In this document: piece after piece, positions 22,838-34,098 of the stretch
How the letters are laid out: each line of letters begins with the position of its first letter
Position numbering within the stretch: position 1 is the stretch's first letter
NCBI GenBank assembly: GCA_022828595.1
Contig: JAKGHH010000006.1
Location: forward strand, 16,798,499-16,862,498
Direction of reading: 5' to 3'
Source: Nelumbo lutea
Taxonomy: Eukaryota > Streptophyta > Magnoliopsida > Proteales > Nelumbonaceae
Length of the DNA stretch: 64,000 bases
Program-made: the position numbers and the translations under genes
The notes under the pieces: model-generated
The model's input: only the letters and a program-made list of their open reading frames with translations
Databases searched by the model: none
Told to the model about the DNA's origin: nothing

Positions 22838-23300
22838 AAATCAAAGAAATCCCGGGCATGCTTAAGTTGCTTCTTTTTACAAAGCATATAAAGAAATGCA
22901 CGGTTTAGGACCAAAATCATCCATTTTCTTGTAAGCTCTAATGAGTAATGGGCATCCAAGGGTAAATCAGCTTTAAAATAAGCCTGAAAGATAACCCAGA
23001 AAATTTCCGGCCTGATTTCATAATCCCCACTATCTTTCATCTCAGAAAGAAAATCCCATAGCAGAGGGAATTGCTTGCTGCAACCAAGGATATCTACTAG
23101 AATATGGTAGCTTTCCCTGCTATGACTGAAACCCGGCAACTTTCAGGCCCAGAGAAAGAACTTGTGAGCAGAAATCCCTAGATTTTTACACCTTTTCAAC
23201 ACCTATTCAACCAAATCAGCAGAAATCTTGCCTGAAAAACGTTCAAGTGCAGATTCAAGGTCATGATGAATGCAACGAAAATCACTCAACACCCGACATA
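22838..23300 (-). pseudogene. Captured PPR gene fragment
   Basis: Pentatricopeptide repeat proteins bind organellar RNA. The minus strand encodes, in order, a VLKRCKNLGISAHKFFLWA block, a SYHILVDILGCSKQF block with DFLSEMKDSG, then PEIFWVIFQAYFKADLPLDA, then LYMLCKKKQLKHARDFFD. These are the N-terminal part and first repeats of a P-class PPR protein. From memory they resemble the mitochondrial At1g52640 type, which would need a search to confirm. Two in-frame stops break the upstream part (before VLKRC and within the FLWA-KLPGF segment). After FFD the homology ends, so only a fragment of an originally much longer protein is present. It lies wholly inside the MULE. Confidence 0.8.
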
Positions 23301-23372
23301 TCTCATTTACATCATCTGGTAAAGCAGTTGGACCTGACCCTATTATTTGCGATAACAACGGAAATCCATGTT

Positions 23373-23472
23373 ATGGAACACCTGAACAAACACATGCTGC
23401 ACAGATTCAAAAAATGAACCTGTTTATGGAACACTTGAATAGACACATGCTGCACAGGTTCAAAAAATGAAC
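23373..23472. repeat. Direct repeat, ~53-bp unit, two copies
   Basis: The segment from 'tatggaacacctgaac' through 'ttcaaaaaatgaacctgtt' occurs twice in tandem with a few changes. It lies between the PPR fragment and the right end of the MULE. Confidence 0.8.
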
Positions 23473-23769
23473 CTGTTATTGGAAAACACAGATGTCGTCC
23501 GGTGAAGAAAATGAACTCTCATGAAGAAGAAAAGAAACTCTTGTGAAGAAAACGAACTCTGGTGAAGAAATCGGCTAACAAGATGAAACCGGCCGCTGTC
23601 CGGTGAAGAATCGTTGCCGGAATATTTTGGGAAGTGGAAATAGTTAGGGTTAGGGTTCGACTGTTTTTCTCAAGAGACGATAGTGAGTTTTTCGAGTAAG
23701 GTTAAAATTGATATTTTGCAAATTGCTTAGGTACGGTATGAGGATAAAAATGTAATTTTCCTTGGTTTT

Positions 23770-23904
23770 TGTCAAATTCATTAAGGGAAGGGAGGTTTTT
23801 GTCACTTTTTTTTAAAGTAGAAGGGAGGATTTTGCTAAAGTTAAACTAGAGGAGAGATTTTTATTATTGTCAGAAACTTGAGGAGAGGTTTTTATATTTT
23901 ACCC
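23770..23904. repeat. MULE right terminal inverted repeat
   Basis: In reverse complement it starts GGGTAAAATAT and follows the left repeat closely, including 'gacaataataaaaa' and 'tttagcaaaatcctccc'. Confidence 0.88.
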
Positions 23905-23913
23905 TATATATAA

Positions 23914-24727
23914 ATATATAAATAATATATATGGGACGTGCAGTGTCAGGCCACGAGCGGCACGACCCACTTGGTTGTGTCGTATTGGCCCAACTCACGG
24001 ACCTAAAACCTCAAACCCAGCACGGCATAGACCATCATGTCGGACCTGGCATGGCCTGCAAGTGGCACAGATTGATTTACACCTTTACCTACCAGCCGCA
24101 TTATCTATAGAAAATGTTTCCAATGCACAATCGAATGTAACTGTGAGGTTAATGTGAGGATTCTGTTTTGCCATTCCTTTCCATTCAATTCCATATACAT
24201 CATCAAATCATAAGCACTTAAATCATTTTCTCAGACGAAGAATCAAGCACACAAACATATTACATATACGTTATGTTCCCTAGAAATGGCTCTCGCCTCC
24301 TTTCTTCTCTTTCGCCCAAATGCTGAGGAGTTAGGGCGATTGTAGCATCCAGCCGAATGAGATGTTAAGCCTAGCTGCCAAGTGCCAAACTTCTTGTCTC
24401 TCAATGAAGAACCATCAGGTCCCTCTCCCGTTCAATTCAATCATAAACTTTACTAAAACTAAAATCCACCGAGAAGCTTTAAAGAACAAAACCATTGAAA
24501 TATCTTTAGATGAGAACTTCTTCTTCAGTCGGCCAGAAGATAAAATAAAGTACAATCCAAGGATGCAAATTGAGTACCCAATTTTAATAGTTTACACTGC
24601 ATTGGGCTCTCCCCAACCCAAGCCCCTTCAAACTTCAACAAATGATCAACCCAAACCCACCCAAGCGAAACCATAGTACAATCTTAACGTAGTACACCTT
24701 GTAAACTATTAAAATTGGGCCAAATTT
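23914..24727. other. Spacer with a perfect 19-bp inverted repeat, no gene recognised
   Basis: An ORF of 104 codons at 24362-24676 shows no domain. 'cccaattttaatagtttac' at 24577-24595 is exactly complementary to 24701-24719. The sequence enclosed by these arms, from 'ctgcattgggctc' to 'cttgtaaac', reappears in direct orientation at about 29467-29567 on the far side of the hAT element. Confidence 0.6.
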
Positions 24728-24891
24728 TAGGGGCGTCCATAAGAAACCAAAAATCTGATCCAAAAAATCCGGTTAACCAAATCGATTGGTTCGGTTTCGG
24801 TTTGATTTTTAAAAATAATCGAAGGGTTGGTTTGGTTTTCAGTTAACCTATCAAATAATTGGCGGTTAACTGAACCGATCGATTTTTATAG

Positions 24892-24892
<1 letters not shown>

Positions 24893-24949
<57 letters not shown>

Positions 24950-24975
24950 TAATATATATATATATATATATATAT
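24893..24975. repeat. (TA)n microsatellite
   Basis: About 80 bp of almost pure TA repeat with one interruption near 24947. The Tyr/Ile-rich ORFs seen across it on the minus strand are artefacts. Confidence 0.95.
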
Positions 24976-26332
24976 TTTCCTGCCCCAACGGCACAACCCA
25001 GCCCCCCGCGCCCCTCTGACCCTCTCTTTCGGCCCAAGCCCAATTCCTTTCACATTCGAATTTCGAACCCCACCAAAAGGCCAAAACATGAAAAAAATCC
25101 CTCTTCTTTCTTCTTCTTTGAGCCTTGAATAGAGAACTCGCAAGTGAAAACCCTAGCAACTAAGATGCCAGCCACCTCTCCTCTTCCCTTGCCTCTTCTT
25201 TCTTCTCTGACGTCACTGTCGATGTCGTCGTCGCCTCTTCTCTCCCGTCACCATCGCCTGTGGCTGTGGGCTTAGGGCTGTGGTTTCTTCTCCTCAGACA
25301 ATTAGAATACTGAATAGCGAACCATTTCTCCTCTGACCTCTCCAGTTGCCATTGCCGGTTCTATTTTCCCCTATCGTCGTCGCCGGTTCTACTTAAATAC
25401 TAGTAAATGGTTTTTTTTAGTTAAAATAGTTAAATATTTGATATAAAATTTGTTTAAAATACAAATGTCTCATGTCTGAAACTCTGAATGATGAATGAAT
25501 GATACCACTAAATTGGATCTTTCTTTTGGTTTGAGTTTGGGACTCTTACTCTCTTAGTCTTAGTTAGGTATATTTTTCTTTTGGAAAATGCTAAAAATTA
25601 TAGATATAATCATATAATAATCTTGGTTTAGATTATCAAATAGGCTATAAGTATACGGAATGTTTGGCATGCAATGGGAGTTCTGGAATGTGGAATCTTA
25701 TTTATGTGATTAATTTTCAAGAATGAACATGGTTTTGCTACTATTTAAGTGCTTATTTACTTAATATATTTTACAAGAATGAACAAATAGGCTATATTAG
25801 ATCTGTTCCACCACTTTCTATAGTTTACAATCTGCTACTCTTTGGATAGAGGTTTTGCTACTGCTTAATATACTAAGATGAACTCAGAAGGAGATTTGAG
25901 AAAGTTGTGATTATTTGTTTTGCATTGTTGTTAGCACTTCTACTTGCTTTATATATTTAAATAGAATGCACTTATACTTGAGAAAAGGATTAATAATTCT
26001 ACAAAATTCAGTTATGGACTTCCGATGATTCTAATGGATGGCTTCTATTGCATAATATGATTTTTGCTGAAAGATCAATTCCTACAATTGCTAACTTTAA
26101 CAGATACTTATTTAATCAAGTAAACAACTACTTGCTTGCTTTGTATATTCAATAATGGATGTTTCATGTTTATTTATACGTATTCATTCTTTTTCTTGAA
26201 AATTTTTTGGGTCTTCAAAATTCCCAACTTTTTCTTATTTATTCATTATTATTAATTATTTTTCTTATTCATTTATTCTCATTTATTCTTTTTCTTATTG
26301 ATTCATTCTTATTCATCATTTTTCTTTATTAG

Positions 26333-28498
26333 ATGGTGATAGTAACACAAGCACAAATCCTCCTCCTAAACCTCAAAGCGATGATCACAATGCATCAAAT
26401 CCACCTATTATGGAGGTCGATTCAAAGGTTAATCTTTCTTATATTTCTAGAAAAAAAAACTTGTGTGTGGGATCACTTTACTAAGATAGATTGTCAAGTT
26501 AAAAGTGATCAAAGAGCATCATGTAACTATTGTGGTAAGGACTTAACTTGTCTTAATGCAAATGGTACAAATTGCTTGATTAATCACTTGACTAGATGCA
26601 AGAAGTGTCATTTAAATGCGAACAAGAAACATAAAACTTTGGAGTCTTAATATCAAAATGTAAAAGAGGGAAGTCGGGCACCACACCAATACTTGTAACT
26701 TAAAAGTTTGACCAAGAAGATTGTAGAAGGGCACTTGCTAGGATGATTATTGTAGATGAATTGCCCATTAAGCATGTGGAACGAGAGGGGTTCCGTGACT
26801 TTTATGGTACCATGCAACCACAATTTATAGTCCCTTCACGTCAAACAATAACTAGAGATTGTTATGATCTCTTTATGGAGGAGAAAAAAGAAGTTGAATA
26901 AATATTTTAAGAAATTGCCATCGAGGATCTGCTTTACTACAGACACATGGACATTTTGTCAAAATCTTAGTTATATGTGTTTCATTGCTCATTTCATAGA
27001 TGATGATTGGAAATTGTATAAAAAAAATTTTAAATTTTGTCAAATTTCCAGTCACTCAGGAGAAGTGATTGGTAAGGCAATTGAGAGATGCTTGCTTGAT
27101 TGGGGCATTGAAAGAGTTTTCACTATAACAGTAGACAATGCAAGTTCAAATGATGTGGGAGTTCAATACTTGAAAAAGAGACTCAACAATTGAAAGGGAA
27201 GTGTTTTAAAGAGTTTAATTGTCAAAGAGGGGTTGTTCGAGGTGGATGAGTCTATTTTTATGATCCGTTCTGCAGTGAAGTATGCAAGGTCTTCTCCATC
27301 ATGATTGTAAAGATTTAAGGATTGTGTAGAGAAAGAAAGAGAGTAAGAGTCTTATTTGCCTAGATGCTGATACTAGGTGGAACTCTACTTACTTGATGTT
27401 GGAATCTGCTTTAAAATTTCAAAAGGCATTTGATTTTGTTAGAGACTTTTGATAGTAAATATGTAGAGTAGTTTACTAGTTCAAAAAATAAAGGTCTGCC
27501 TAATGATGATGATTGGGAATATGCTTGGTGTTTGCTTCATTTTCTTAAAATTTTCTATGAAACTACACTGAAATTGTCTATATCACTTTATGTAACTAGA
27601 AATGTATACATAAAAGAAATTTATGGTATTGGGATTGTTATTTCTTGGAGGTATGCTAGTGATGATTTTGGTGTTAGTTTGATGGCTTCCAAGATGAAAA
27701 AGAAGTTTGAAAAGTATTGGAAAAATGTGAGGAATATCAACATTATGTTGTTAATTGCAGTGGTTCTTAACCCTCGATGTAAATTAGAGTATGTGGATTG
27801 GGTTATTAATGAATCCTATGATGTTGATAATGCTCAAGTGTTGAAAGAGAGGGTGAAGCATGTTTTGGTCTCCATGTTTGAGTTCTATAATTCAGCTAAA
27901 TCATCTCATAATGTTCAATCAAGCAATCAAATTCAAGACACAAATGAGATGGAAGTTGAGAGTGTAGAAGATGTTGCTGATTTTATGAATGCATTGTATA
28001 AAAAGAAAAAAAACAGGCCAAGGAGGTGTAGATACCAAAACAGAAATGGATAAATATTTAGGGGAGGAATGTGAAGATCTAAAAACTAAATCATTTGACA
28101 TATTGACTTGGTGGAAAGTTAATTCATCTAAATATCAAGTGTTTTCTATGATGGCTCGAGATGTGTTACCTATGCCAGTATCTACAATTGCATCTGAATT
28201 GGCTTTTAGCAATGGAGGCCATGTGCTTGATTCATTCCGTAGTTTTCTAACTCCAAGAATGGTGGAAGCTATCATTTGTCGACAAGATTGGTTACGAAAA
28301 CCACATGGCTACCTTCATTTAGAGGAGAGTTTAGAAGAATTTAAGAGTATGGAATCAGGTAAGCTTTTTGTTTTCTATTTTATTTTTCCTATTCAGTTTT
28401 ATTTTGTTATGTTATTTCTAATTTGTGTTTGTCTTAATCTTTCTTGTAGAGATATCATGTACAGTAAGGAGCATCCTCTTATTGCTATTGATGATTGA
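26333..28498 (+). pseudogene. hAT transposase pseudogene (BED finger, DDE core, C-terminal dimerisation domain)
   Basis: Three open blocks on the plus strand together give a hAT transposase. Block one (26333-26650) contains a BED zinc finger: CVWDHFTK, then CNYCGKDL, then HLTRCKKC. Block two (26864-27193) contains FTTDTWTF and VDNASSND, which carry the two conserved acidic residues of the hAT RNase H-like core. Text near 27370-27450 (LDADTRWNSTYLML) continues the core in another frame. Block three (27532-28498) holds NIMLLIAVVLNPRCKLEY and the C-terminal dimerisation domain WWKVNSSKYQVFSMMARDVL with STIASELAFSNGG. Stops at several points and at least two frameshifts separate the blocks, and an intron may precede block one. 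It is of the plant BED-hAT type and very unlikely to be active. Confidence 0.87.
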
Positions 28499-29165
28499 AT
28501 GTTTATGGTTGTGGTCTTATGGACCTCATTCAATTTAAGTTTTCATGGTCGTGGTTTGTTGACCTTGTTTATGTTCATGGTTGTGAACTTGTGATTTGTG
28601 AACTTTAGAGGTAGTTTTGAATGTTTATGGTTGTGGTCTTGTGGACCTCATTGAATTTAAACTTTTATGGTTGTGGATGTTTTTTGTAGAGATTTGTGAA
28701 CCTTGTTAAATGAGAAAAGACTTGAATGTGTTATTGAATGTTTTTTGTAGAGAAGGAGAAATAGTGGTTTGTTGAATGGCCATGTATTTTATTTTTTTTT
28801 CAACGGGTAAATGGCCAAGTGTTTGAAACATCAAATGGACAGTTTATGGTATACTAAACAGTGATTGAATAGCTCTCACTATGGGTAGAAATAATGATTT
28901 GTTGAATGGCCAGGTGTTTTTTGTTTTTGATAGGTAAATGGCCAAGTGTTTGAAACATCAAATGGCCAGTTTCTAGTCTACTAAACAGGTTGTAAACTGA
29001 CCAAATTGCTCTCACTATGGGGATAAATAGTGATTTGTTGAAAGGCCAAGTGTTTTTTTTTTTTTTTTTTTTGACAGGTAAATGGCTAGGTGTTTGACTA
29101 TTTGAAAGTTTCAAATGGCCATTGGCCAGTTTGAATGGCTATTTTCTGGTCTACTAATTTATTAC
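28496..29165. repeat. Tandem repeats in the 3' part of the hAT element
   Basis: A ~120-bp repeat with 'gaatgtttatggttgtggtc' begins near 28497 and 28617. It is followed by about three copies of a ~135-bp unit beginning near 28765, 28895 and 29030. Each of these contains 'gatttgttgaatggcca', 'aggtaaatggcc' and 'gctctcactatggg'. Confidence 0.7.
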
Positions 29166-29596
29166 AGACTTATTGAAAATTGAAACATCAAATGGCCAAG
29201 TGTTGAATCATGAATGGCCAAGGCTGATATAGTAAAATCCCTTTGCAACCCATTGATTTTTTTAATAAAAATGAAAAAATAACAATGAAAACCGAAAATA
29301 GTAAACAGTCACATTGGTTTTTTTAATAAAAACGAAAAAATAAAAAAAACTGAAAACCGAAGACTGGTTAACCACTTATTTCGGTTCGGTTTCGGTTTGG
29401 GCTAATGCAAAAACCGGTGATACCAGTTCGGTTTGTAAAATATGCCCACCGAACCGTGGACACCCCTACTGCATTGGGCTCACCAGCAAGCCCTTCAAAC
29501 TTTAACAAATGATCAACCCAAGCCCATCCAAGTTGTAACCCTAGTAAAATCGTACCTAGTCTTGTAAACGTTCTTCTAATCCTTGAAGGTCCTGAC

Positions 29597-30011
29597 TAGG
29601 GGTGGATTCGAGCCGATCCGAATAGTACGAGGCTCGAGCTCAGATCGCCATTATTGTACAAGGCTCGAGCTTGGTTCAAGCTAGAACATTAAACTCGAGC
29701 TTGACTCGAGTCAAAAACTCATAAGCTCGAACTCGGCTCAGTTTGAACTTGATTTTAGAAAAATGTTTTATAAAAATAAAAAAATTATATATAAAAAATA
29801 TTTTTTATTTGATATTTAAACATTAAGAATTATAATATATATTATTTTATATAATTTTATTATATATATATATATATATATTAGGTTCGAGCTCGACTTA
29901 TTTATTAATTGAAATTGTAAATTGGGCTCGAATTCAACTCGAAATTTGATTGAAACCAAACCGAATCGAACTCGAACAATTCATAAATAGCTCGACTCGT
30001 GGCCACCCCTA
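29597..30011. mobile_element. hAT-like MITE with TAGGGGTGG ends
   Basis: The left end is 'taggggtggattcgagccg' and the right end, in reverse complement, 'taggggtggccacgagtcg'. The interior is AT-rich with 'ggctcgagct' motifs in inverted positions. The 8-bp flanks ('gtcctgac', 'gacatttc') do not match. Confidence 0.72.
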
Positions 30012-30118
30012 GACATTTCCAAACATTATTAGCTTAAACAACAGTATTATTAATATATTATTCATTGTGGAGATCTTGGAAGAAGAAGTCACGCTCTTCT
30101 CTCACCATGACCAAATTA

Positions 30119-30305
30119 TGACCAAGGTTCAAAATACGTATCGTATGAGTGGGTCATCAATACACCTAATATGCATGTTTTGGTATTTTGACATGTGTCA
30201 AGGAGTATAAAAATCTTAAACCAATCCCTCTGAAGAGATTTAAAATAATAATAATGAAGTGAGAACGTAGAGTCAAAAGACCCAATAAACCCATCTGGCA
30301 TATCG
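30119..30305. mobile_element. Fragment of the 'caaggttcaaa' hAT-like MITE family
   Basis: Begins 'caaggttcaaaatacgtatc', the same end as the elements nested in the Copia. The right end is not clear. Confidence 0.4.
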
Positions 30306-30920
30306 GTGATTAAACGACCAACAATGTACTGTGGTCACAGCAGATTCGAACTCCATTTTCAGATTGTTCCTTGTCCCAAAAGACTCTAACCTTTGAATAC
30401 AAAAGCAACCAGATCCGGATTTTCTCGCATCTCAAATGTGCAGTGCATTGGTCATCCCAATCCCGAGAATCCAATCTGGTAACTCTTACAATTTTAAGCC
30501 TTGATGGGGAATGGTGTTGTGGGTACTCGCTGTTGTTGATGCTTTGTACTTTGAAGTCTCATTTGTTACTACGAGATATTCTCGTTTGTAGCTTTGTTAA
30601 TGATAATGAAAGAGACGACTGATCAATGGGGATTGACATATCAGAAGATCAGAGAGAGAGAAAGAGATTCTCTTTGCGTAAATCGACTCTTTCACATCCA
30701 AAACTGATCCACTCCCCGTTTTCTTCATCGTCGATAGGATTCGAGATTCCCCAACCTCAGCCCACTAAACGGAGGGAAAAAAACGGGGAGAAGATTCAAC
30801 TATTTTGGTGATTCATTAATTAGATTTGAGAAGCCTTTGTGTTAGAGACTTGGACAATGGATCCCTTTAGCTTCCAGATTATTTCAGTTTCATCATTCTT
30901 CTACCTGACAGTAGACAGGA
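30306..30920 (+). other. Unassigned non-repetitive stretch with two short ORFs
   Basis: ORFs at 30371-30622 (83 codons) and 30626-30811 (61 codons) show no domain I recognise. Composition is more even than in the flanks and there is a GA-rich run near 30650. It could be a fragment of a gene or an untranslated first exon; the sequence does not decide. Confidence 0.3.
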
Positions 30921-30928
30921 GAGTTGGG

Positions 30929-31292
30929 TAGGGGTGTCAATTGGACTGGATTGGGACAAATCCGATCCAGTCCAATGAGTCCATTACGAATGGACCAGGT
31001 CCAATCCAATTTAATGAATATTTCGAACCATTTTGGATTGACCCAATTCAATGTCTGGACCATTCGATCTGATCAAATTTGTTTTAATTTAAATCTTTTC
31101 AATTGACGTCTATATTCTTATCTTCTATTAATGGATCAGATATTGGCTCAATCCAACCCAATCCCATATAAATTTGTTATGGATGGACCAGGTCCAATCC
31201 AATCTAATAAATAATTTGGGCCATTAAGTCTGGCCTAGTCCAATTCAATATGTCTTGTTGGTCTATCCAGTTAGTCCAACTTGACACTCCTA
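30929..31292. mobile_element. hAT MITE with exact 8-bp target duplication
   Basis: Flanked by 'gagttggg' at 30921-30928 and 31293-31300. Ends are inverted: 'taggggtgtcaattggac' on the left and 'taggagtgtcaagttggac' on the right in reverse complement. The interior is full of 'ggtccaatcc' motifs. Related but decayed sequences occur at 34099-34412 and 53760-53935. Confidence 0.88.
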
Positions 31293-31824
31293 GAGTTGGG
31301 AGCTATATGTATGGCCTAGCAACAGCCTTTGGTATAGGTTCGTTCAAGGTGAAGCCAGGATTTTTCGTTAGAGGGGTCAAAAGCAAATATGCTTATTTAA
31401 ACAGGGATCTTAATTTTGATAATTAAAATAAAATCTAATACATGACTCTAAATACTAAAATTCCGAAGCTACTTTACAAGATTTTTTCTCGTGCTTTCAA
31501 GATCTCCTATTCTCCTTAGCTTCTAATTCAAAATGTTGTGGTTTTGTTGCTTATTAGATTAATGCAATAGTTTTAATTTGAATCTCGTAACTAAATTCTA
31601 ACGTTTCATTATGTTTATACATTTATTTTCTTTACATATTTTCTGTTATGTTGATTTCAAGATGATATATTGAAAACAATAAAATTGTTTCATTCATCAA
31701 AATGTTAAGTGGTTTTACAGTTTTGATCGAGTGTTTTTTATTGTTATTGCTTGATTAAGAAAAAAGATTGAGTGAGTGATTTTTTAATGTTATTGCTTAC
31801 TTGATTAAGAAAAAATATTTATTT

Positions 31825-32208
31825 AGGCTGCATTTAGAAACGGTGCAAATAAGTGTGAATGTAAATATGTAAAGTGTAAAACGGTTCATATAAATTATAA
31901 AATTGGATTAGTTTTGCACCAACAAATTCATCTTCTTACCAAACAAACTTTTAGATGTAATGGATGCAAACATGAATTCCAATAAAGGCATATGCCTTTT
32001 TTTTATCAAAAACTCACTTGAATGCACATTTACTTCTTTTTTTATTGATGCATTTTTACATCTTATTATCAATGTAAGTATGCATTGGTCTATCATTTAT
32101 CAATGCATAAATATGACGTTGTCAAACATAGACAAAGGTAAACCAGAATGCAAATTTACCTTGAACCGGGATTTAAACTCCATTTGCATTGTTTCCAAAC
32201 GTAACCTT
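31825..32208. mobile_element. MITE-like element nested in the hAT relic
   Basis: 'aggctgcatttagaaacggt' on the left matches the reverse complement of the right end, 'aaggttacgtttggaaaca'. Both continue into 'tgcaaat'. There is no coding content. Confidence 0.6.
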
Positions 32209-32293
32209 AGTGCCTTTTCTATTGTTTTTCAATTGTTGTTTAATGTTTTATATATATTTCTTTTTTCAAATTGGATTTCGGGGTGGCTAGGCC

Positions 32294-32352
32294 AAGGCAG
32301 GTGGGCTGGGCACTGGGCAAGCCCAGGCAGGTGGGCTGGGCAATGGGCAAGG
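32294..32352. repeat. Short G-rich tandem repeat
   Basis: 'aggcaggtgggctgggca' followed by 'tgggcaag' occurs twice in tandem, a ~32-bp unit, in otherwise AT-rich sequence. Confidence 0.75.
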
Positions 32353-33452
32353 GATGCAACAAGCGTGCAAGTGCTTGTTTTCTGCCATATTAATTACAAA
32401 GTGCTTGGATGCGCTGGGCAAGTTGTGGCATGCACCTAAGGAAAGGTCCCATTTGGGACTTTTTGTTGAAAATATAAGGCCCATTCATTGCTTTCAAAAT
32501 CTATACAAAGTTTGCAAAAGTTTCCTTCCTATCTTTCCCTTCATTTTCTTACTTTTTATTTTAAAACAAACATAACCTTAGATTCTTTACAGAGAATGTT
32601 AATAAAAAAAAATACATCAATAAATAAAATAAAAAGAAAAAATATAAAAAAAAATCCAAATAATTTATAAGTTGTATCTCAAATATGTAATATAAAATCC
32701 TTTTCTTTTTGGTATTCCAACTTCCAACATGTTGAATGAAGTAACTCCACTCTACACAATGACAAACTGAAAAAACAAACAAAATCAGTCTCAGACTCCT
32801 AATTAGTCTATTACATGATAAAAATAACTTTAAAAAATTAAAGAGAGATTAAAGGTAAAAAACAAAAAAAAACTTTTACAATTTACTTACCGTGCAATTG
32901 TGCAGTCTATCAGTCTTTGTATTCAAAGCCCCCATGAGATAAAAACCGACCTGATTGCTTACCACTTCTATGACCTGGTTGATTGGTTACAATCTCCTTA
33001 AAAAATCAAAAGTTCAACTTCAACTGTTCAAATAAACAAATAATCAAATTCATTCAATTCAAATATTTAACATGAATTCTGAACCTTTTGAAATCTGATT
33101 CTTCTAAGCGCTGATGGTTGTTGGGCAGTGTTCAGTCTTCCAAGAAAAATTTGAGCAGTGAACAAGAGCAATAATAAATAAATAAATATAATCTGGTTCT
33201 TCAGACTTGTAACATGTTCAAGCTCTGGTTCCACACCCCTCCTCAATCCCCACAACACACATTAACATTTTTGTAAAGCCATGGGGCCATAGCCCCCCTG
33301 GGTCCCCTAGCTTTGCCCCTGCGTTCATTTATCTTCTTTAGTGGGTTTTTATCGCTGGCTATCCAATCTTGTTTTGTGATGAATGACTTTCATGTATAGC
33401 TTCTAAAATTGTATTCAGAATTAAAATTTGGAAATTGTTTGTTTAACAGGAA

Positions 33453-34039
33453 GGGTAAATTGTTGAAACCACCCCTGAAGTTTCTGTTGGTTGCTGAAAC
33501 TTTCCCTTATAGGAAATAAAAAAACGTGTAAATGCACTTACCCAGATACTAGGGTAAATAACTTTCCAAAAAGCAAAAGGGGCCTAAGTTTGGCAATTGC
33601 AGTCACCTCCTTGGAACTTTTGAACATAATTGCAAGTAGACCCCCTTCATTACAATCCTTTAAAGAGAGGTATGAAAATGTGCAAAATTCCAGTGCAACC
33701 AAAATGTTTATTTTCCAAATTTTCTCTTCACATAAATCACTAGCCCAAACCCTTCCAATCTATTTACTGGAATTATTTTTTTCCAAATTTGTCCTTCATA
33801 TCAATTGCTCAAATGTAAAGTTGCAACTTTAAATTCTCTATTTATTTTGTGGTCTATAAAATTTGTATTGTTTTTTTGTAGAAACCAAACTCAACATTAA
33901 TTGCCTGGGTATTTTGATATTTTTGTACCTCTTTATTAGAGGATTATAACACCAGGGATCCACTTGCAACATGTCAGGAAGTTCAGGGGAGGTGATTACA
34001 ACAATCAGAAACTTCAAGGGGCATTGCAGCAATTTACAT
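33453..34039. mobile_element. Small non-autonomous MULE
   Basis: The left end 'gggtaaattgttgaaacca' matches the reverse complement of the right end, 'atgtaaattgctgcaatgc'. Both continue through 'cccctgaagtttctg'-like text. The 9-bp flanks 'taacaggaa' (33444-33452) and 'taataagaa' (34040-34048) agree at seven positions. The ends show the same ~30-bp internal periodicity as the two larger MULEs in the window. No gene fragment is recognised inside. Confidence 0.68.
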
Positions 34040-34098
34040 TAATAAGAAAACAAACTCCCTAGCCACATAACATGCCACTAGTTTCAGTGGAGTGGTTC

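Larger units (their letters stand above)
21291..23904. mobile_element. Non-autonomous MULE carrying a PPR gene fragment (Pack-MULE)
   Basis: The element has long terminal inverted repeats and an exact 9-bp target duplication, 'tatatataa', at 21282-21290 and 23905-23913. Nine-base duplications and long inverted ends are diagnostic of Mutator-like elements. No MuDR transposase is present. The interior holds a fragment of a P-class PPR gene (22838-23300, minus strand) and a second, shorter copy of part of that fragment (22438-22555). It also holds a G/A-rich unassigned stretch (21540-21960), a LINE-like 3' end with A tail near 22080-22190, and a short direct repeat. This is the structure of a Pack-MULE, an element that picks up pieces of host genes. 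Confidence 0.88.
24728..29468 (+). mobile_element. hAT transposon, decayed, with transposase remains
   Basis: The left end reads 'taggggcgtccataag' and the right end, in reverse complement, 'taggggtgtccacgg', giving hAT-type TAGGGG ends. Next to both ends are AT-rich stretches full of 'ggttcggttt' and 'aaccg' motifs that are mutually inverted. The interior holds a plus-strand hAT transposase pseudogene. The 8-bp flanks do not match. Instead, a sequence of about 100 bp is repeated directly on either side of the element, so it may have been rearranged after insertion. Confidence 0.82.
31345..33321. mobile_element. hAT-like relic with CAGGGGC-type ends
   Basis: The right end in reverse complement reads 'caggggcaaagctagggg' and the left end reads 'caaggtgaagccagg', then 'cgttagaggggtc'. 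This is the widespread plant hAT end type (CAGxGGCxxAGCCAGG). The 8-bp flanks 'ggttcgtt' and 'cgttcatt' agree at six positions. No transposase is recognisable. A MITE at 31825-32208 is nested in it. Confidence 0.6.

Noticed and set aside
24843..25159. Minus-strand ORFs with Tyr-Ile repeats
   Set aside because: They arise from the (TA)n microsatellite.
28497..29165. Possible CRISPR-like regular repeats
   Set aside because: Units of ~120-135 bp have no constant short repeat with unique spacers, and the host is a plant; these are tandem repeats in a transposon.
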